DNA from: Rhizobium albus
GTDB taxonomy: Bacteria; Pseudomonadota; Alphaproteobacteria; Rhizobiales; Rhizobiaceae
Length of the DNA: 64,000 nucleotides
Direction of reading: 5' to 3'
Assembly (NCBI GenBank): GCA_030160035.1
Contig: BSNO01000003.1
Location: 186,001 to 250,000, forward strand
Both the position numbers and the translations under genes were made by a program. How positions within the stretch are numbered: the first letter of the stretch is position 1; each line of letters starts with the position of its first letter. Positions 28,818 through 41,996 of this stretch are shown in pieces. The notes below the pieces were generated by a model, which saw only the letters and a program-made list of their open reading frames with translations, made no database searches and was not told where the DNA came from.

Positions 28818-29027
28818 ATGAAAAACTCTGTGTTTGCACTTGCTGCAGCCGTTATCGCAGCTTCCGCATCGGTCGCCGTTGCTCAGACTCCGATCTCCGA
28901 GTTCCGCGGACCCGTAGGCGCTGATGCCACAACCTACTCGGCTGGCCCCAGCGTCGACGGGGCTTACGGCACCTTTGGTAGCGAAAACCGCTTCAACGAT
29001 TTCTCTGGTCCCGTCGTCCGTCAGTAA
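28818..29027 (+). CDS. Small secreted protein, tandem family member A
   Basis: A 69-residue protein. The signal peptide MKNSVFALAAAVIAASASVA ends with AVAQ. The mature peptide of about 47 residues begins TPISEFRGP and ends RFNDFSGPVVRQ, with a Gly/Ser/Thr-rich middle and no Cys. Members B and C share the same start, FRGP block and identical 12-residue end. AGAAAGG lies upstream of the ATG. The family is unknown to me. A Sec-exported periplasmic or extracellular peptide is the simplest reading. Confidence 0.68.
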   Translation: MKNSVFALAAAVIAASASVAVAQTPISEFRGPVGADATTYSAGPSVDGAYGTFGSENRFNDFSGPVVRQ

Positions 29028-29116
29028 GGCGACCGATCAGAATGCCTCCCTCGGCGGCGGGCGGTGAACCGTCCTCCGGCCGAGTAAAACGAACGTAAGA
29101 AAAAAGGAAAACGATC

Positions 29117-29326
29117 ATGAAAAATTCTGTGTTTGCACTTGCCGCCGCCATCATCGCAACGACCGCAACGGTTGCTGCCGCTCAGACCCCGATTTCTGAG
29201 TTCCGTGGCCCGCTCGCCAACGATTACACCACCTCTTCGGGCGCCATCGGCATGGATGCTCCTGCCTCGATCATGTCCGATGAAGGTCGCTTCAACGACT
29301 TCTCCGGCCCGGTCGTTCGCCAGTAA
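29117..29326 (+). CDS. Small secreted protein, tandem family member B
   Basis: A 69-residue paralogue of the preceding gene: signal peptide MKNSVFALAAAIIATTATVA, mature start TPISEFRGP, a middle with DYTTSSGAIGMDAPAS, and the end RFNDFSGPVVRQ identical to members A and C. AAAAAGGAAAA upstream gives a good ribosome site. The 89 bases between A and B contain a hairpin (CTCGGC at 29050-29055 with GCCGAG at 29079-29084), which could stabilise or separate mRNA segments. Confidence 0.7.
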   Translation: MKNSVFALAAAIIATTATVAAAQTPISEFRGPLANDYTTSSGAIGMDAPASIMSDEGRFNDFSGPVVRQ

Positions 29327-29408
29327 TCGTCGAACTTCCCTCATGGCCGTGACGGGTTGAGCATCTCCCCGTCGCTGGCTCGGTGACCAAAAAATAAGGA
29401 TTTTCAAC

Positions 29409-29618
29409 ATGAAGAACTCAGCACTCGTACTTGCAGCCGCCATCGTCGCCACAACCGCTTCTGTTGCCGCCGCGCAGTCGTCGATCTCCGATTTCCGCGG
29501 TCCGGTTGCCCCCGACTACAATGCCTCTTCCGGCGTCGTGACGATGAACGCACCGGCAAGCTATGCAACGGATGAAGCCCGTTTCAACGACTTCTCGGGT
29601 CCGGTCGTCCGCCAGTAA
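29409..29618 (+). CDS. Small secreted protein, tandem family member C
   Basis: A 69-residue paralogue: signal peptide MKNSALVLAAAIVATTASVA, mature start SSISDFRGP, middle DYNASSGVVTMNAPASY, end RFNDFSGPVVRQ. The middle is most like member B. AAGGA lies upstream of the ATG. The 82-base gap from B contains another hairpin (GACGGG with CCCGTC, about 29350-29371). A terminator follows at about 29647. The equal length of A, B and C, and the fixed ends with a variable middle, point to selection at the protein level. Confidence 0.7.
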   Translation: MKNSALVLAAAIVATTASVAAAQSSISDFRGPVAPDYNASSGVVTMNAPASYATDEARFNDFSGPVVRQ

Positions 29619-29646
29619 TCATTGGCGTCATATACGTCTGACTTCC

Positions 29647-29684
29647 AAAGGCCGTCGCTCTCCCTGGAGCGGCGGCTTTTCTTT
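29647..29684 (+). terminator. Rho-independent terminator after the secreted-protein array
   Basis: AAAGGCCGTCGCTC can pair with GAGCGGCGGCTTTT around TCCCTG, followed by CTTTTT. It closes the array before serC. Confidence 0.78.
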
Positions 29685-29781
29685 TTAGCGGCCTCTTGCA
29701 GAGTGATGCGCTCTGCAGTAATTCCCGTCGCGGGCCACCTCTCCCCACCGAGAGGCTTACTATCTGGAAGGATAGACCGCG

Positions 29782-30957
29782 ATGAGCACTTTTCCGACGC
29801 CCGAGTTGCGTCCGCAAAACCCCAATTTCTCCTCAGGCCCTTGCGCCAAGCGACCCGGATGGTCGCTGGACCAGCTGTCCACGGACACGCTCGGCCGCTC
29901 CCACCGTTCCAAGATCGGCAAGACGCGCCTCGCCGAGGCGATCGACCTGACGCGCGAAGTGCTGCAGGTGCCGGCCGATTACCGCATCGGCATCGTTCCA
30001 GCCTCCGATACGGGCGCTGTCGAGATGGCCATGTGGTCGTTGCTCGGCGAGCGCGGTGTCGACATGGTCGCCTGGGAAAGCTTCGGCGCCGGCTGGGTGA
30101 CGGATGCCGTCAAGCAGCTGAAGATCGCCGACACCCGCAAGATCGAAGCTGCCTATGGCGAGCTGCCGGATCTGGCGTCCATCGATTTCGATCGCGACGT
30201 CGTCTTTACCTGGAACGGCACGACCTCCGGCGTGCGCGTGCCGAACGCCGACTTCATCCCCGCCGACCGCCAGGGCCTGACGATCTGCGACGCGACCTCC
30301 GCGGCATTCGCCCAGAAGCTCGATTTCGCGAAGCTCGATGTCGTCACCTTCTCCTGGCAGAAGGTTCTGGGCGGCGAGGGCGGTCATGGTGTCTTGATCC
30401 TCAGCCCCCGCGCTGTCGCACGGCTCGAGAGCTACCAGCCCGCCTGGCCGCTGCCTAAAATCTTCCGCATGACGAAGGGCGGCAAGCTCATCGAAGGCAT
30501 CTTCAAGGGTGAAACGATCAACACCCCGTCGATGCTCTGCGTCGAGGATTATGTCGATGCGCTGAAATGGGCGAAGTCCCTCGGTGGCCTCGACGCGCTT
30601 GTGGCGCGCGCCGACGCAAACGCCAAGGTGATCTTCGATTTCGTCACCAAGACCCCGTGGATCGCAAACCTGGCCAAGGTTGACGAGACCCGGTCGAACA
30701 CCTCCGTCTGCCTGACGATCGCCGACCCGGCTGTCACCGCGCTTTCCGACGACGACCAGGCTGCCTTCGCAAAGGGCATCGTCACCGCTCTCGACAAGCA
30801 GGGCGTTGCCTATGACATCGGCGCGTATCGCGATGCACCGGCCGGTCTTCGCATCTGGTGCGGCGCGACCGTCGAGACGTCCGATCTCGAAGCGCTGATG
30901 CCGTGGCTCGACTGGGCTTTCCAGGCTCAGAAGGCGACGCTCAAGGCCGCCGCTTGA
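29782..30957 (+). CDS. serC: Phosphoserine aminotransferase
   Basis: A 391-residue PLP enzyme of the second serine-biosynthesis step, 3-phosphohydroxypyruvate to phosphoserine, with glutamate as donor. It matches the alphaproteobacterial long SerC type: [15 protein letters not shown] at the start, [16 protein letters not shown], then [16 protein letters not shown] with the PLP Lys at residue 194. GAAGGA lies 9 bases upstream of the ATG. serA follows 86 bases downstream, so the two steps are co-located. Confidence 0.96.
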   Translation: MSTFPTPELRPQNPNFSSGPCAKRPGWSLDQLSTDTLGRSHRSKIGKTRLAEAIDLTREVLQVPADYRIGIVPASDTGAVEMAMWSLLGERGVDMVAWESFGAGWVTDAVKQLKIADTRKIEAAYGELPDLASIDFDRDVVFTWNGTTSGVRVPNADFIPADRQGLTICDATSAAFAQKLDFAKLDVVTFSWQKVLGGEGGHGVLILSPRAVARLESYQPAWPLPKIFRMTKGGKLIEGIFKGETINTPSMLCVEDYVDALKWAKSLGGLDALVARADANAKVIFDFVTKTPWIANLAKVDETRSNTSVCLTIADPAVTALSDDDQAAFAKGIVTALDKQGVAYDIGAYRDAPAGLRIWCGATVETSDLEALMPWLDWAFQAQKATLKAAA

Positions 30958-31043
30958 TCGCTTGATCGATACGGCCAGCGTTACCGAGCGCTGGCCGATC
31001 CGCACACATCAAAAAATTCGTTTCTCATTTCAGGAGGCCAGAC

Positions 31044-32639
31044 ATGGCACCGCGCGTACTCGTATCCGACGCTCTCTCCGAAACCGCCGTCCAGATCTTC
31101 AAGGATCGGGGCATCGACGTCGATTTCCAGCCGAAGCTCGGCAAGGACAAGGAAAAGCTGCTCGAGATCATCGGCAACTATGACGGCCTCGCCATCCGTT
31201 CGGCCACCAAGGTAACCGAAAAGATCATCGAAGCCGCCGGCAACCTCAAGGTCATCGGCCGCGCCGGCATCGGCGTCGACAACGTCGATATCCCGGCGGC
31301 AAGCCGCAAGGGCATCATCGTGATGAACACGCCCTTCGGCAATTCGATCACGACGGCCGAGCACGCCATCGCGCTGATGTTCGCGGTCGCCCGCCAGTTG
31401 CCCGCGGCCGACGTTTCCACCCAGGCCGGCAAGTGGGAAAAGAATCGCTTCATGGGCGTGGAGATCACCGGCAAGACGCTCGGTGTCATCGGCTGCGGCA
31501 ACATCGGTTCGATCGTCGCGACCCGCGCCATCGGCCTCAAGATGCACGTCGTCGCCTTCGATCCGTTCCTGTCGCCTGAGCGTGCGGACCAGCTGGGCGT
31601 AGAGAAGGTCGACCTGGACACGCTGTTTGCCCGCGCCGACTTCATCACCATGCACGTGCCGCTGACCGACAAGACGCGCAACATCATCAATGCGGCGGCG
31701 ATCGCCAAGATGAAGGACGGTGTGCGCATCATCAACTGCGCCCGTGGCGGTCTCGTGGTTGAGGCCGATCTCGCCGAAGCGCTGAAATCCGGCAAGGTGG
31801 CCGGAGCGGGCTTCGACGTGTTCGAGACCGAGCCGGCGACGGAAAGCCCGCTCTTCGGCCTCGAAAACGTTGTCTGCACGCCGCATCTGGGCGCCTCCAC
31901 CACCGAAGCGCAGGAAAATGTCGCGCTGCAGGTGGCCGAGCAGATGTCGGATTATCTGCTGAAGGGTGCGGTTACCAACGCCATCAACATGCCGTCGATC
32001 TCGGCAGAAGAAGCACCGCGCCTCAAGCCGTTCGTCAAGCTCGCCGACATGCTGGGTGCCTTTGTGGGCCAGGCGACGGAGAGTTCCATCCAGGAGGTCG
32101 AAGTTCTCTATGACGGCGTCACGGCCGAACTCAACACCAAGGCCCTGTCGTCCGCAGTACTCGCCGGTCTGATCCGGGCGCAGGTCGCCGACGTCAACAT
32201 GGTTTCGGCGCCGATCATGGCGAAGGAGCGCGGCATTCTCTTCTCCGAGGTGAAGCGCGACAAGTCGGGAATCTTCGACGGCTACATTCGTCTGACGGTC
32301 AAGACGGAGAACCAGACGCGCTCGATCGCCGGCACTGTCTTCTCCGACGGCAAGCCGCGTTTCATTCAGATCAAGGGCATCAATCTCGATGCCGAGATCG
32401 GTCGCCACATGGTGTACACCACGAACGAGGACAAGCCGGGCTTCATCGGCCTTCTCGGCACCATCTTCGGCAAGGCCGGCGTCAACATCGCGAACTTCCA
32501 GCTGGGCCGCGATGTCGCCGGCGGCAACGCGATTGCGCTTCTCTATGTCGACGGCCCCGTGGACGAGAGCGTTCTGGATGAGCTGCGCAGCCACCCGCAG
32601 GTTCAGTCCGCCAAGGCCCTGCAGTTCAACGTCGATTGA
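31044..32639 (+). CDS. serA: D-3-phosphoglycerate dehydrogenase
   Basis: A 531-residue NAD-dependent first enzyme of serine synthesis, long form. Domain order: substrate-binding part, NAD-binding Rossmann fold (GVIGCGNIGSIVATRA), catalytic Arg/Glu/His region (INCARGGLVVE, then CTPHLGASTTEAQ), an intervening regulatory domain (residues about 315-450), and a C-terminal ACT domain (TNEDKPGFIGLLGTIFGKA) where serine feedback usually acts. AGGAGG lies 9 bases before the ATG. Confidence 0.97.
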   Translation: MAPRVLVSDALSETAVQIFKDRGIDVDFQPKLGKDKEKLLEIIGNYDGLAIRSATKVTEKIIEAAGNLKVIGRAGIGVDNVDIPAASRKGIIVMNTPFGNSITTAEHAIALMFAVARQLPAADVSTQAGKWEKNRFMGVEITGKTLGVIGCGNIGSIVATRAIGLKMHVVAFDPFLSPERADQLGVEKVDLDTLFARADFITMHVPLTDKTRNIINAAAIAKMKDGVRIINCARGGLVVEADLAEALKSGKVAGAGFDVFETEPATESPLFGLENVVCTPHLGASTTEAQENVALQVAEQMSDYLLKGAVTNAINMPSISAEEAPRLKPFVKLADMLGAFVGQATESSIQEVEVLYDGVTAELNTKALSSAVLAGLIRAQVADVNMVSAPIMAKERGILFSEVKRDKSGIFDGYIRLTVKTENQTRSIAGTVFSDGKPRFIQIKGINLDAEIGRHMVYTTNEDKPGFIGLLGTIFGKAGVNIANFQLGRDVAGGNAIALLYVDGPVDESVLDELRSHPQVQSAKALQFNVD

Positions 32640-32854
32640 TCTTTACCCACGGTCGCCGGCGGGCTTCGCTGCCGGCGACCGAAAATGCCCATTCGGCGCG
32701 GTTCGTGACGGGCAGTTGCCCGATTTTATCGCGCGAAATGTTTCAATCTGCGCATGAATGCCTATCTTGTGGGTTCGAATTCAAATGAAACTACGCGGTG
32801 ATGGCGCTTGAGCGCGATCTTTCGAGCCGCGTTCGGCAAGAGAAAGGTCTGCGC

Positions 32855-33292
32855 ATGACACAGGCAAAAACCGGCGATCTCGTCCGCATCCACTACACCG
32901 GTACCCTGACCGACGGCACCCAGTTCGACAGCTCCGAGGGTCGCGATCCGCTGGAATTCACGGTTGGTTCCGGCCAGATCATTCCCGGTCTCGATCAGGA
33001 AGTGCAGGGCATGGCAGTCGGTGAAAAATCGACGGTCACGATCCCCGCCGAGCAGGCCTATGGCCCGCACGATCCGCAGAGCATCCAGCAGGTTCCGCGC
33101 GATGCGATACCGGCCGAAGTCAACATTCAGCCCGGTGCGCAGCTTCAGGCTCAGACGCAGAGCGGCCAGACGGTTCAGCTGACGGTGGTCGAAGTCGATG
33201 AGGACAGCGTGACGGTGGACGGCAACCATCCGCTGGCCGGCCGTGATCTCGTCTTCGCCGTCGAACTGGTGGAGATCGTCAAGGCCGCGTGA
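32855..33292 (+). CDS. FKBP-type peptidyl-prolyl isomerase, SlyD-like
   Basis: A 145-residue cytoplasmic FKBP with the insert-in-flap architecture of SlyD/FkpB proteins: VRIHYTGTLTDGTQFDSS, FTVGSGQIIPGLDQEVQGM, then an insert domain with AYGPHDPQSIQQV, and a final strand DLVFAVELVEI. The His-rich metal-binding tail of E. coli SlyD is absent. I chose the ATG at 32855 with GAAAGG upstream; an upstream extension in frame lacks family resemblance. Confidence 0.92.
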   Translation: MTQAKTGDLVRIHYTGTLTDGTQFDSSEGRDPLEFTVGSGQIIPGLDQEVQGMAVGEKSTVTIPAEQAYGPHDPQSIQQVPRDAIPAEVNIQPGAQLQAQTQSGQTVQLTVVEVDEDSVTVDGNHPLAGRDLVFAVELVEIVKAA

Positions 33293-33315
33293 TCTGGTCT
33301 GACGGCGTGCTTTTC

Positions 33316-33343
33316 AAAAGGTCGGCTTTGCCGGCCTTTTTTG
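33316..33343 (+). terminator. Rho-independent terminator after FKBP gene
   Basis: AAAAGGTCGGC pairs with GCCGGCCTTTT (one G-T pair) around TTT, then a T-run. Confidence 0.85.
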
Positions 33344-33393
33344 TTGGATTGGAACCACGACCATGACCTCACGTTGATCGCCACGATCAAGTC

Positions 33394-33627
33394 ATGGAGA
33401 CAAGTGACGTGGAAAAATACCGCAAGGGCACGAAGGTTGAGTGGAAGTGGGGCAACGGCAAGGGCACGGGCAAGGTCGCCGAAAGCTTCACCGAAAAAGT
33501 CACGCGCACGATCAAGGGGGAAAAGATCACCCGCGATGCGTCCAAGGACGATCCGGCTTACCTGATCGAACAGGAAGACGGCGATCGCGTGCTGAAAGGC
33601 CACAGCGAGCTGAAGAAGGCTTCCTGA
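33394..33627 (+). CDS. DUF2945 / hypervirulence-associated Tudor-like domain protein
   Basis: A 77-residue protein whose whole length matches the DUF2945 (HVA1, Tudor-like) pattern: KGTKVEWKWGNGKGTGKV, then TRTIKGEKITRDAS and DPAYLIEQEDGDRVLKGHSEL. It is cytoplasmic and of unknown role in bacteria. A strong terminator sits directly after the stop. Confidence 0.82.
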   Translation: METSDVEKYRKGTKVEWKWGNGKGTGKVAESFTEKVTRTIKGEKITRDASKDDPAYLIEQEDGDRVLKGHSELKKAS

Positions 33628-33630
33628 TGC

Positions 33631-33666
33631 AAAACGGCGCGCCCCGTGAGGAGCGCGCCGTTTTTA
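33631..33666. terminator. Bidirectional Rho-independent terminator
   Basis: AAAACGGCGCGC pairs with GCGCGCCGTTTTT around CCCGTGAGGA. It lies between the DUF2945 gene and the convergent chemoreceptor gene. Confidence 0.88.
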
Positions 33667-33702
33667 TTCTCTCGCTGATCGGTTTAGCCGAGGCAGCTCT
33701 TC

Positions 33703-35679
33703 TCAGAACTCTTCCCAGTTCTCCTCGCTCGGACGAGCCGCAGCTGCCGTCGCTGCGCCACCGCCAAACGCCCCGGCTAGTCGCCGTCCGAGCGCACGGG
33801 CGGGCGAGGGGCGCGACTGGGTGCTGGCGCTCACCTGCGCAGGTCCACTGGCTTTGGCGGCCCGCGACGGTGCGGATTGGCTCGGAGCACGCTTGGATGC
33901 AGCGTCGTCCCCCATCCTGAACTGTGAAAGCAGCGCGTTCAGCTCGGCCGCTTCCCGGGCGAGATTATGGCTTGCAGCCGTTGACTGCTCCACCATCGCA
34001 GCGTTCTGCTGCGTACCCTGATCCATCGTGTTCACGGCGCTGTTGATCTCGCCGAGCCCGATTGATTGTTCCTTGGCGCTCTCCGCGATCGCGGCAACAT
34101 GTGCGTTGATCTCCTGAACCTCGGTCACGATTGCCTGCAGCGCATCGCCGGTACGGCCGACGAGATCGACGCCCTGCTTCACCTGATCGCCGGACGAACT
34201 GATCAGCGTCTTGATCTCACGGGCGGCCGAAGCGGACCGCTGGGCGAGCTCGCGGACTTCCTGGGCGACGACGGCAAAGCCTTTGCCGGCATCACCGGCG
34301 CGGGCCGCTTCCACACCGGCATTCAGTGCAAGCAGGTTGGTCTGGAAGGCGATGTCGTCGATCAGGCCGATGATGTTGGCGATCTCGACCGACGAGTTCT
34401 CGATCTTTTCCATCGCGTGCACGGCATCGCGCACGATGGCGCCCGAGCGCTCGGCACCGTCCTTGGTGCGCGCCACTAGCTGGCGAGCCTCTTCGGCGCG
34501 GCGTGCGCTGTCCTTGACTGTGGTGGTGATTTCTTCAAGAGCCGCTGCCGTTTCTTCGACCGAGGCTGCCTGCTGCTCCGTGCGGCGGGACAGATCGTCA
34601 GCCGCCGACTGGATCTCGCGCGAACCGGCATCGATGCCGCGCGCATTCTCGCCAACCGCCCGCATCGCGTCATCGAGCTTGGCGACCGAGTGGTTGAAGT
34701 TCTCGCGCAGCACATCGAGCTGGCCGCTGAACCGGGTGTCGATGCGATAGAGCAGATTGCCATCGGCCAGTTCGCTCAGCGCCTGACCGATGCCGTCGAT
34801 GGCGAGTTGGAGTTCCAGAGCTTCCCGTTTCATTTGCGCTTCTCGTTCGGCGCGCTCCTGTTCAATTGCGCCACGCTGCCGGCCAGCATCGGCCTCCAAC
34901 TGACCCTTCTCGATCGCGGCGATGCGAAACGCTTCGACTGACTTGGTAATAGCGCCGACTTCATCTCTTCGATTGATCGAAGGCACAGTGACTGCATCAT
35001 CGCCAGATGCCAAGCGACCCATAACGCCGGTCAAAGCGACCAGCGGCGCGACCACGCTTTTGTGGAAAACATATCCACCAACCAGTGCAACGACGGCGCC
35101 AAACACCAGGACGAGCCCGAAAATCGCAGCGCTTTGCCAGAACATGGCGGCAATATCGTCAGCATAGACACCCGTGCCGATCGCCCAGTTCCAAGGCTCG
35201 AACTTTCGTACGTGTGAGAATTTGAGATATTGCTCTTCACTACCCGCCCGCGGCGAATAGTACTCGACAATCCCTTGCCCCTCGGTTTGCGCAAGCCGCA
35301 CAAAATCCCGGTAGAGATAACTTCCACTCGCATCCTGATAATCTGTCATGTCCTGTCCGACAGCGCGCGTCGGATGCATGACAATGCGATGCTCCATGTC
35401 GAACCCGAAGAAATATTCTCCGTTGAGATAGCGTGCAGATCCGATCGCGGCAGCGGCCTGTGCTTGAGCTTCGGAGCGAGACAGAACACCCTGCTGCTCT
35501 AGCGCATGATAGTGCGCAAGCATTGTAGTTGCGCTCTCGGTCATCGCCTCGAGCATGGCAGTTCGCTCTTCGACCGTCCGGGTGTGCTGTTGATAGAGAC
35601 CGAAGGCGGCCGCCCCCGCGACGATCGCGAGCATGAGGCCGATCAGGATGTAAAGCCTGCCGGATAGGTTGATAGACAT
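33703..35679 (-). CDS. Methyl-accepting chemotaxis protein with Cache sensor
   Basis: A 658-residue transmembrane chemoreceptor. TM1 is at residues about 9-31. A periplasmic single-Cache domain follows ([23 protein letters not shown], split here as [12 protein letters not shown] and MHPTRAVG), then TM2 at about 190-212, a HAMP linker ([23 protein letters not shown]) and the long signalling coiled coil with the hairpin tip [20 protein letters not shown]. It ends NWEEF, the C-terminal W-x-x-F pentapeptide that docks CheR/CheB in other bacteria. I use the ATG at 35679 with AGGACC upstream. The ligand is unknown; small carboxylates are common for such sensors. Confidence 0.92.
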   Translation of the reverse strand: MSINLSGRLYILIGLMLAIVAGAAAFGLYQQHTRTVEERTAMLEAMTESATTMLAHYHALEQQGVLSRSEAQAQAAAAIGSARYLNGEYFFGFDMEHRIVMHPTRAVGQDMTDYQDASGSYLYRDFVRLAQTEGQGIVEYYSPRAGSEEQYLKFSHVRKFEPWNWAIGTGVYADDIAAMFWQSAAIFGLVLVFGAVVALVGGYVFHKSVVAPLVALTGVMGRLASGDDAVTVPSINRRDEVGAITKSVEAFRIAAIEKGQLEADAGRQRGAIEQERAEREAQMKREALELQLAIDGIGQALSELADGNLLYRIDTRFSGQLDVLRENFNHSVAKLDDAMRAVGENARGIDAGSREIQSAADDLSRRTEQQAASVEETAAALEEITTTVKDSARRAEEARQLVARTKDGAERSGAIVRDAVHAMEKIENSSVEIANIIGLIDDIAFQTNLLALNAGVEAARAGDAGKGFAVVAQEVRELAQRSASAAREIKTLISSSGDQVKQGVDLVGRTGDALQAIVTEVQEINAHVAAIAESAKEQSIGLGEINSAVNTMDQGTQQNAAMVEQSTAASHNLAREAAELNALLSQFRMGDDAASKRAPSQSAPSRAAKASGPAQVSASTQSRPSPARALGRRLAGAFGGGAATAAAARPSEENWEEF

Positions 35680-35869
35680 GAAAATTGGTCCTGGAGAATT
35701 CGAAACGCAGCATTGGCATTCGCCGAAATCGGTCATCGATTCCGCGGGATCGGCTTGATGCCTCGGCACTGAGCGACCGCGGAAACCACGTCCGAAGCTG
35801 TCGCCGAGTTGCGAACCTGTAGTCGAGATAGCGAGCCCCACACCCTTAATGCACCTTCGATGCAAAGGG

Positions 35870-35884
35870 TTAAGCAAAGCTTAG
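35870..35884. promoter_or_regulatory. Candidate CtrA box upstream of chemoreceptor (one mismatch)
   Basis: On the plus strand TTAA-N7-TTAG; read towards the chemoreceptor gene it is CTAA-N7-TTAACC. It is 190 bases before that gene and 78 before the acetyltransferase gene. CtrA commonly controls motility and chemotaxis genes in alphaproteobacteria, but a single mismatch leaves chance open. Confidence 0.3.
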
Positions 35885-35961
35885 CTCGCATTCCTGAAGG
35901 TTGCCGCGATCATCTTCGCGCGATAAGCAGCTCAACTGATATAGACTTGGAGCCACCTGAA

Positions 35962-36459
35962 ATGCCCAACTATCAGTGGCGCCGCGCCGTGCCCGATGAC
36001 GTTCCGCACATCGCCGAAATTTCGTCCATTGCGCTTGCGGGATATCCGGAGGAACCGGCGATCTTCCACGAGCTACTCGCGCTGGCGCCCGATGGCTGCT
36101 TCGTGATGGAAATGGACGGCGTGATCGTCGGTTATCTTGTCGGGCACCCGTGGATGAAGGGCCGCCCGCCGGCGCTGAACCAGACGATCGGCACGCTGCC
36201 GGAAAGCCCGGATTGCTGGTACCTCCATGATCTCAGTCTGCTGGAAGAGGCACGCGGCTTTGGCGCGGCACGCGAAGCCGTGCGGCTTGCGGCAGAAGCG
36301 GCGCGGGCCGCAGGCCTGGACGACGTGGCACTGGTGGCGGTCAATGGCGCAGGCGGTTTCTGGCGCGCCCAGGGCTTCGAGCCGATGGAGCCGGAAGCGG
36401 GGCCTGACGGCATCGCAAGCTATGGCGATGATGCGATCTACATGGAGCGCCGAGCCTGA
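35962..36459 (+). CDS. GNAT-family N-acetyltransferase
   Basis: A 165-residue single GNAT domain: N-terminal RRAVPDDVPHIAEIS, the beta-4 segment WYLHDLSLLEEARGFGAARE (dividing at the acetyl-CoA loop) and the end strand VALVAVNGAGGFWRAQGFEPM. The usual Q/R-x-x-G-x-G/A loop appears as ARGFGAA. I chose the ATG at 35962 (MPNYQWRRAVP), the natural domain start. The substrate is not predictable. Confidence 0.87.
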   Translation: MPNYQWRRAVPDDVPHIAEISSIALAGYPEEPAIFHELLALAPDGCFVMEMDGVIVGYLVGHPWMKGRPPALNQTIGTLPESPDCWYLHDLSLLEEARGFGAAREAVRLAAEAARAAGLDDVALVAVNGAGGFWRAQGFEPMEPEAGPDGIASYGDDAIYMERRA

Positions 36460-36469
36460 TCTTCAGGCC

Positions 36470-37357
36470 TTAAGCAACCTTGGGCTTGCCCTTTTCGGCG
36501 ATCGCGATGCCGCCGAGAACGAGCCCCAGCCCGACCAGGTGGAACGGATAAAGCTGTTCACCCACGACAGCGACCGCGAGCACGGTTCCGAAGATCGGCA
36601 CCAGATTGACGAACAGGCCGGCGCGATTGGCGCCGATGATCTCGTTTCCGCGGATGTAGAGCGCCTGAGCCACGAGTGAGGGCAGGATCGCCGTGAACAG
36701 AATGATCGCCCAGCCGGTCGCATCCGGCGTGATCATGCTGTCGGTCGCCGCTTCCGCGATAGCGAGGGGCAGGGCACCGAGCGCTGCTCCGAGGCAGAGA
36801 ACCGCCATCAGGCTCAGCCAGTGGATCGGCGGCTTCCAGCGAAGCGCAACTGTGTAGCCACCGTAGAAGACGATGGCGACCAGCATCAACGCGTCGCCCC
36901 GGTTGAGCTGCAAGGCGAGAAGCGCGTTAAAATCGCCACCCGAGACGGTCACGGCGACACCGACCAGCGTCAGGGCAAAACCGATGATCTGCAGGCTGCT
37001 GACCGCGATGCGCAGCAGGATGAAGTTTGCGGCGAAGATGATGAGCGGCATGCCGGCCTGCTCGATCACCGCGTTGATGGTGCTGGTGTAGTTGAGCGCG
37101 AGATAGAGCGTGGCGTTGAAGCCCGTGAAGCCTGCGCCGCCAAGCAGCATCAGATAGGTCAGGTTCTCGCGGATGACGGGCAGATCGCGCCTTATGTGCG
37201 GCCAGGCGAAGGGCAGAACCGCCAGAAGCGCAAACAGCCATCTGAAGAGCGTGAGGAGCAGCGGGCTCACATGGCCGACTGCAAGCTTGCCGGCGACGGC
37301 ATTTGCGCCCCAGATCAATGCGGTCAATGTCAAAAGGATATAAGCGCGACGCTGCAC
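36470..37357 (-). CDS. EamA/DMT-family exporter
   Basis: A 295-residue inner-membrane protein with ten TM helices arranged as two EamA repeats (first repeat starting LTLTALIWGANAVAGKLA, second containing GDALMLVAIVFYGGYTVALRW). The start codon at 37357 is GTG. The second repeat ends with the typical EQLYPFHLVGLGLVLGGI. Such proteins export metabolites or amino acids; the substrate is unknown. It is divergent from purA. Confidence 0.9.
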   Translation of the reverse strand: MQRRAYILLTLTALIWGANAVAGKLAVGHVSPLLLTLFRWLFALLAVLPFAWPHIRRDLPVIRENLTYLMLLGGAGFTGFNATLYLALNYTSTINAVIEQAGMPLIIFAANFILLRIAVSSLQIIGFALTLVGVAVTVSGGDFNALLALQLNRGDALMLVAIVFYGGYTVALRWKPPIHWLSLMAVLCLGAALGALPLAIAEAATDSMITPDATGWAIILFTAILPSLVAQALYIRGNEIIGANRAGLFVNLVPIFGTVLAVAVVGEQLYPFHLVGLGLVLGGIAIAEKGKPKVA

Positions 37358-37571
37358 GGGTGGCTGTCCTTGGACGCGGTCTTCGAAACCGCACTGTGTG
37401 GGCGTCTTCTAGACGCTTCGGTGCCCCTGAGGGAAGGGCAGATGTCCAACACGGTTGCAATCCGGGAGAGCCTGCCGCATGGGGTCGCTTTCCCGTATCC
37501 GAGTGACTATAGATGCGGCGATTTGGCTGCGGCGAGGATTCTCGGCCGCAAGTACCGCTGAAAGGGTTCCG

Positions 37572-38870
<1,299 letters not shown>

Positions 38871-38939
38871 TTTGCGGACCAGGGACGCAGTGCGTCGCAC
38901 GGATTTACCGGCGGCCGACAAGAAAGACAGAGCTTCCGA

Positions 38940-41318
<2,379 letters not shown>

Positions 41319-41385
41319 GACCGGTACCGCCTGGACATGGCCGGTCGCTGAACGAGATCAGTTCAGTGCTTGAAGGCTGTGCGTC

Positions 41386-41964
41386 ATGCGGTTGCGGAAC
41401 GACCGAGAGGGCTATGGCAGCGTGTCGATCGGCCTTCACTGGCTGATCGCAATCGTCTTCCTGGCGGAGATCCTGCTCGGCGTCGCCATGACACGCATTC
41501 TGCCGGAAACAGCTGTCGCGACCTTCTGGGCCTATCAGTGGCACAAGAGCTTCGGCCTTCTGCTTCTCTTCTTGAGCGCGCTGCGGCTGGTTTGGGTGCT
41601 GGTTGAAACTAGGCCAGTGGACCTGACCGGTCATGGTTCAGCGCTAGCGGCAGGCGTGGTGCATCGCTACCTGCTCTTTGCCCCAATCCTCATCGCGCTT
41701 GCCGGATGGATCATCGTGTCTGTTTCGCCGCTTGCCATCCCGACCTTCGCTTTCAATCTTGTCGTCGTGCCGCATCTGCCGCTCGTTCCCGGCGACGAGG
41801 CGGAAAGGCGGGCGATCGCTGTGCATCGCTGGCTCGCCTATGGCACGGCGATCATCGTCGCCATCCACATTGCTGCCGCCCTCATGCACCAATTCCTGTG
41901 GCGGGATGGCACGATGACGCGAATGCTGCCGCGGCGCCGCCAATCTGCCGGAAACGACCGGTAG
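41386..41964 (+). CDS. Cytochrome b561-type membrane protein
   Basis: A 192-residue inner-membrane diheme cytochrome b of the bacterial CybB/YodB type. There are four TM helices. Candidate heme His residues are in SIGLHWLIAIVFLAEI, AYQWHKSFGLLLLFL, AVHRWLAYGTAIIVAIHIAA and ALMHQFLW. GAAGG upstream supports the ATG at 41386. The YceI-like gene follows 32 bases downstream, and this pair is often co-occurring, which suggests a shared redox or isoprenoid-quinone role. Confidence 0.92.
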   Translation: MRLRNDREGYGSVSIGLHWLIAIVFLAEILLGVAMTRILPETAVATFWAYQWHKSFGLLLLFLSALRLVWVLVETRPVDLTGHGSALAAGVVHRYLLFAPILIALAGWIIVSVSPLAIPTFAFNLVVVPHLPLVPGDEAERRAIAVHRWLAYGTAIIVAIHIAAALMHQFLWRDGTMTRMLPRRRQSAGNDR

Positions 41965-41996
41965 AACAAAGGGATCAAGCTCTGGAGGATGTTGCC

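Noticed and set aside
30981-32594. Long minus-strand frame antisense to serA
   Set aside because: serA has all expected domains on the plus strand; the antisense product shows none.
36454-36472. Short hairpin between the acetyltransferase and the DMT exporter
   Set aside because: A stem of only six pairs with no T-run; not convincing as a terminator.
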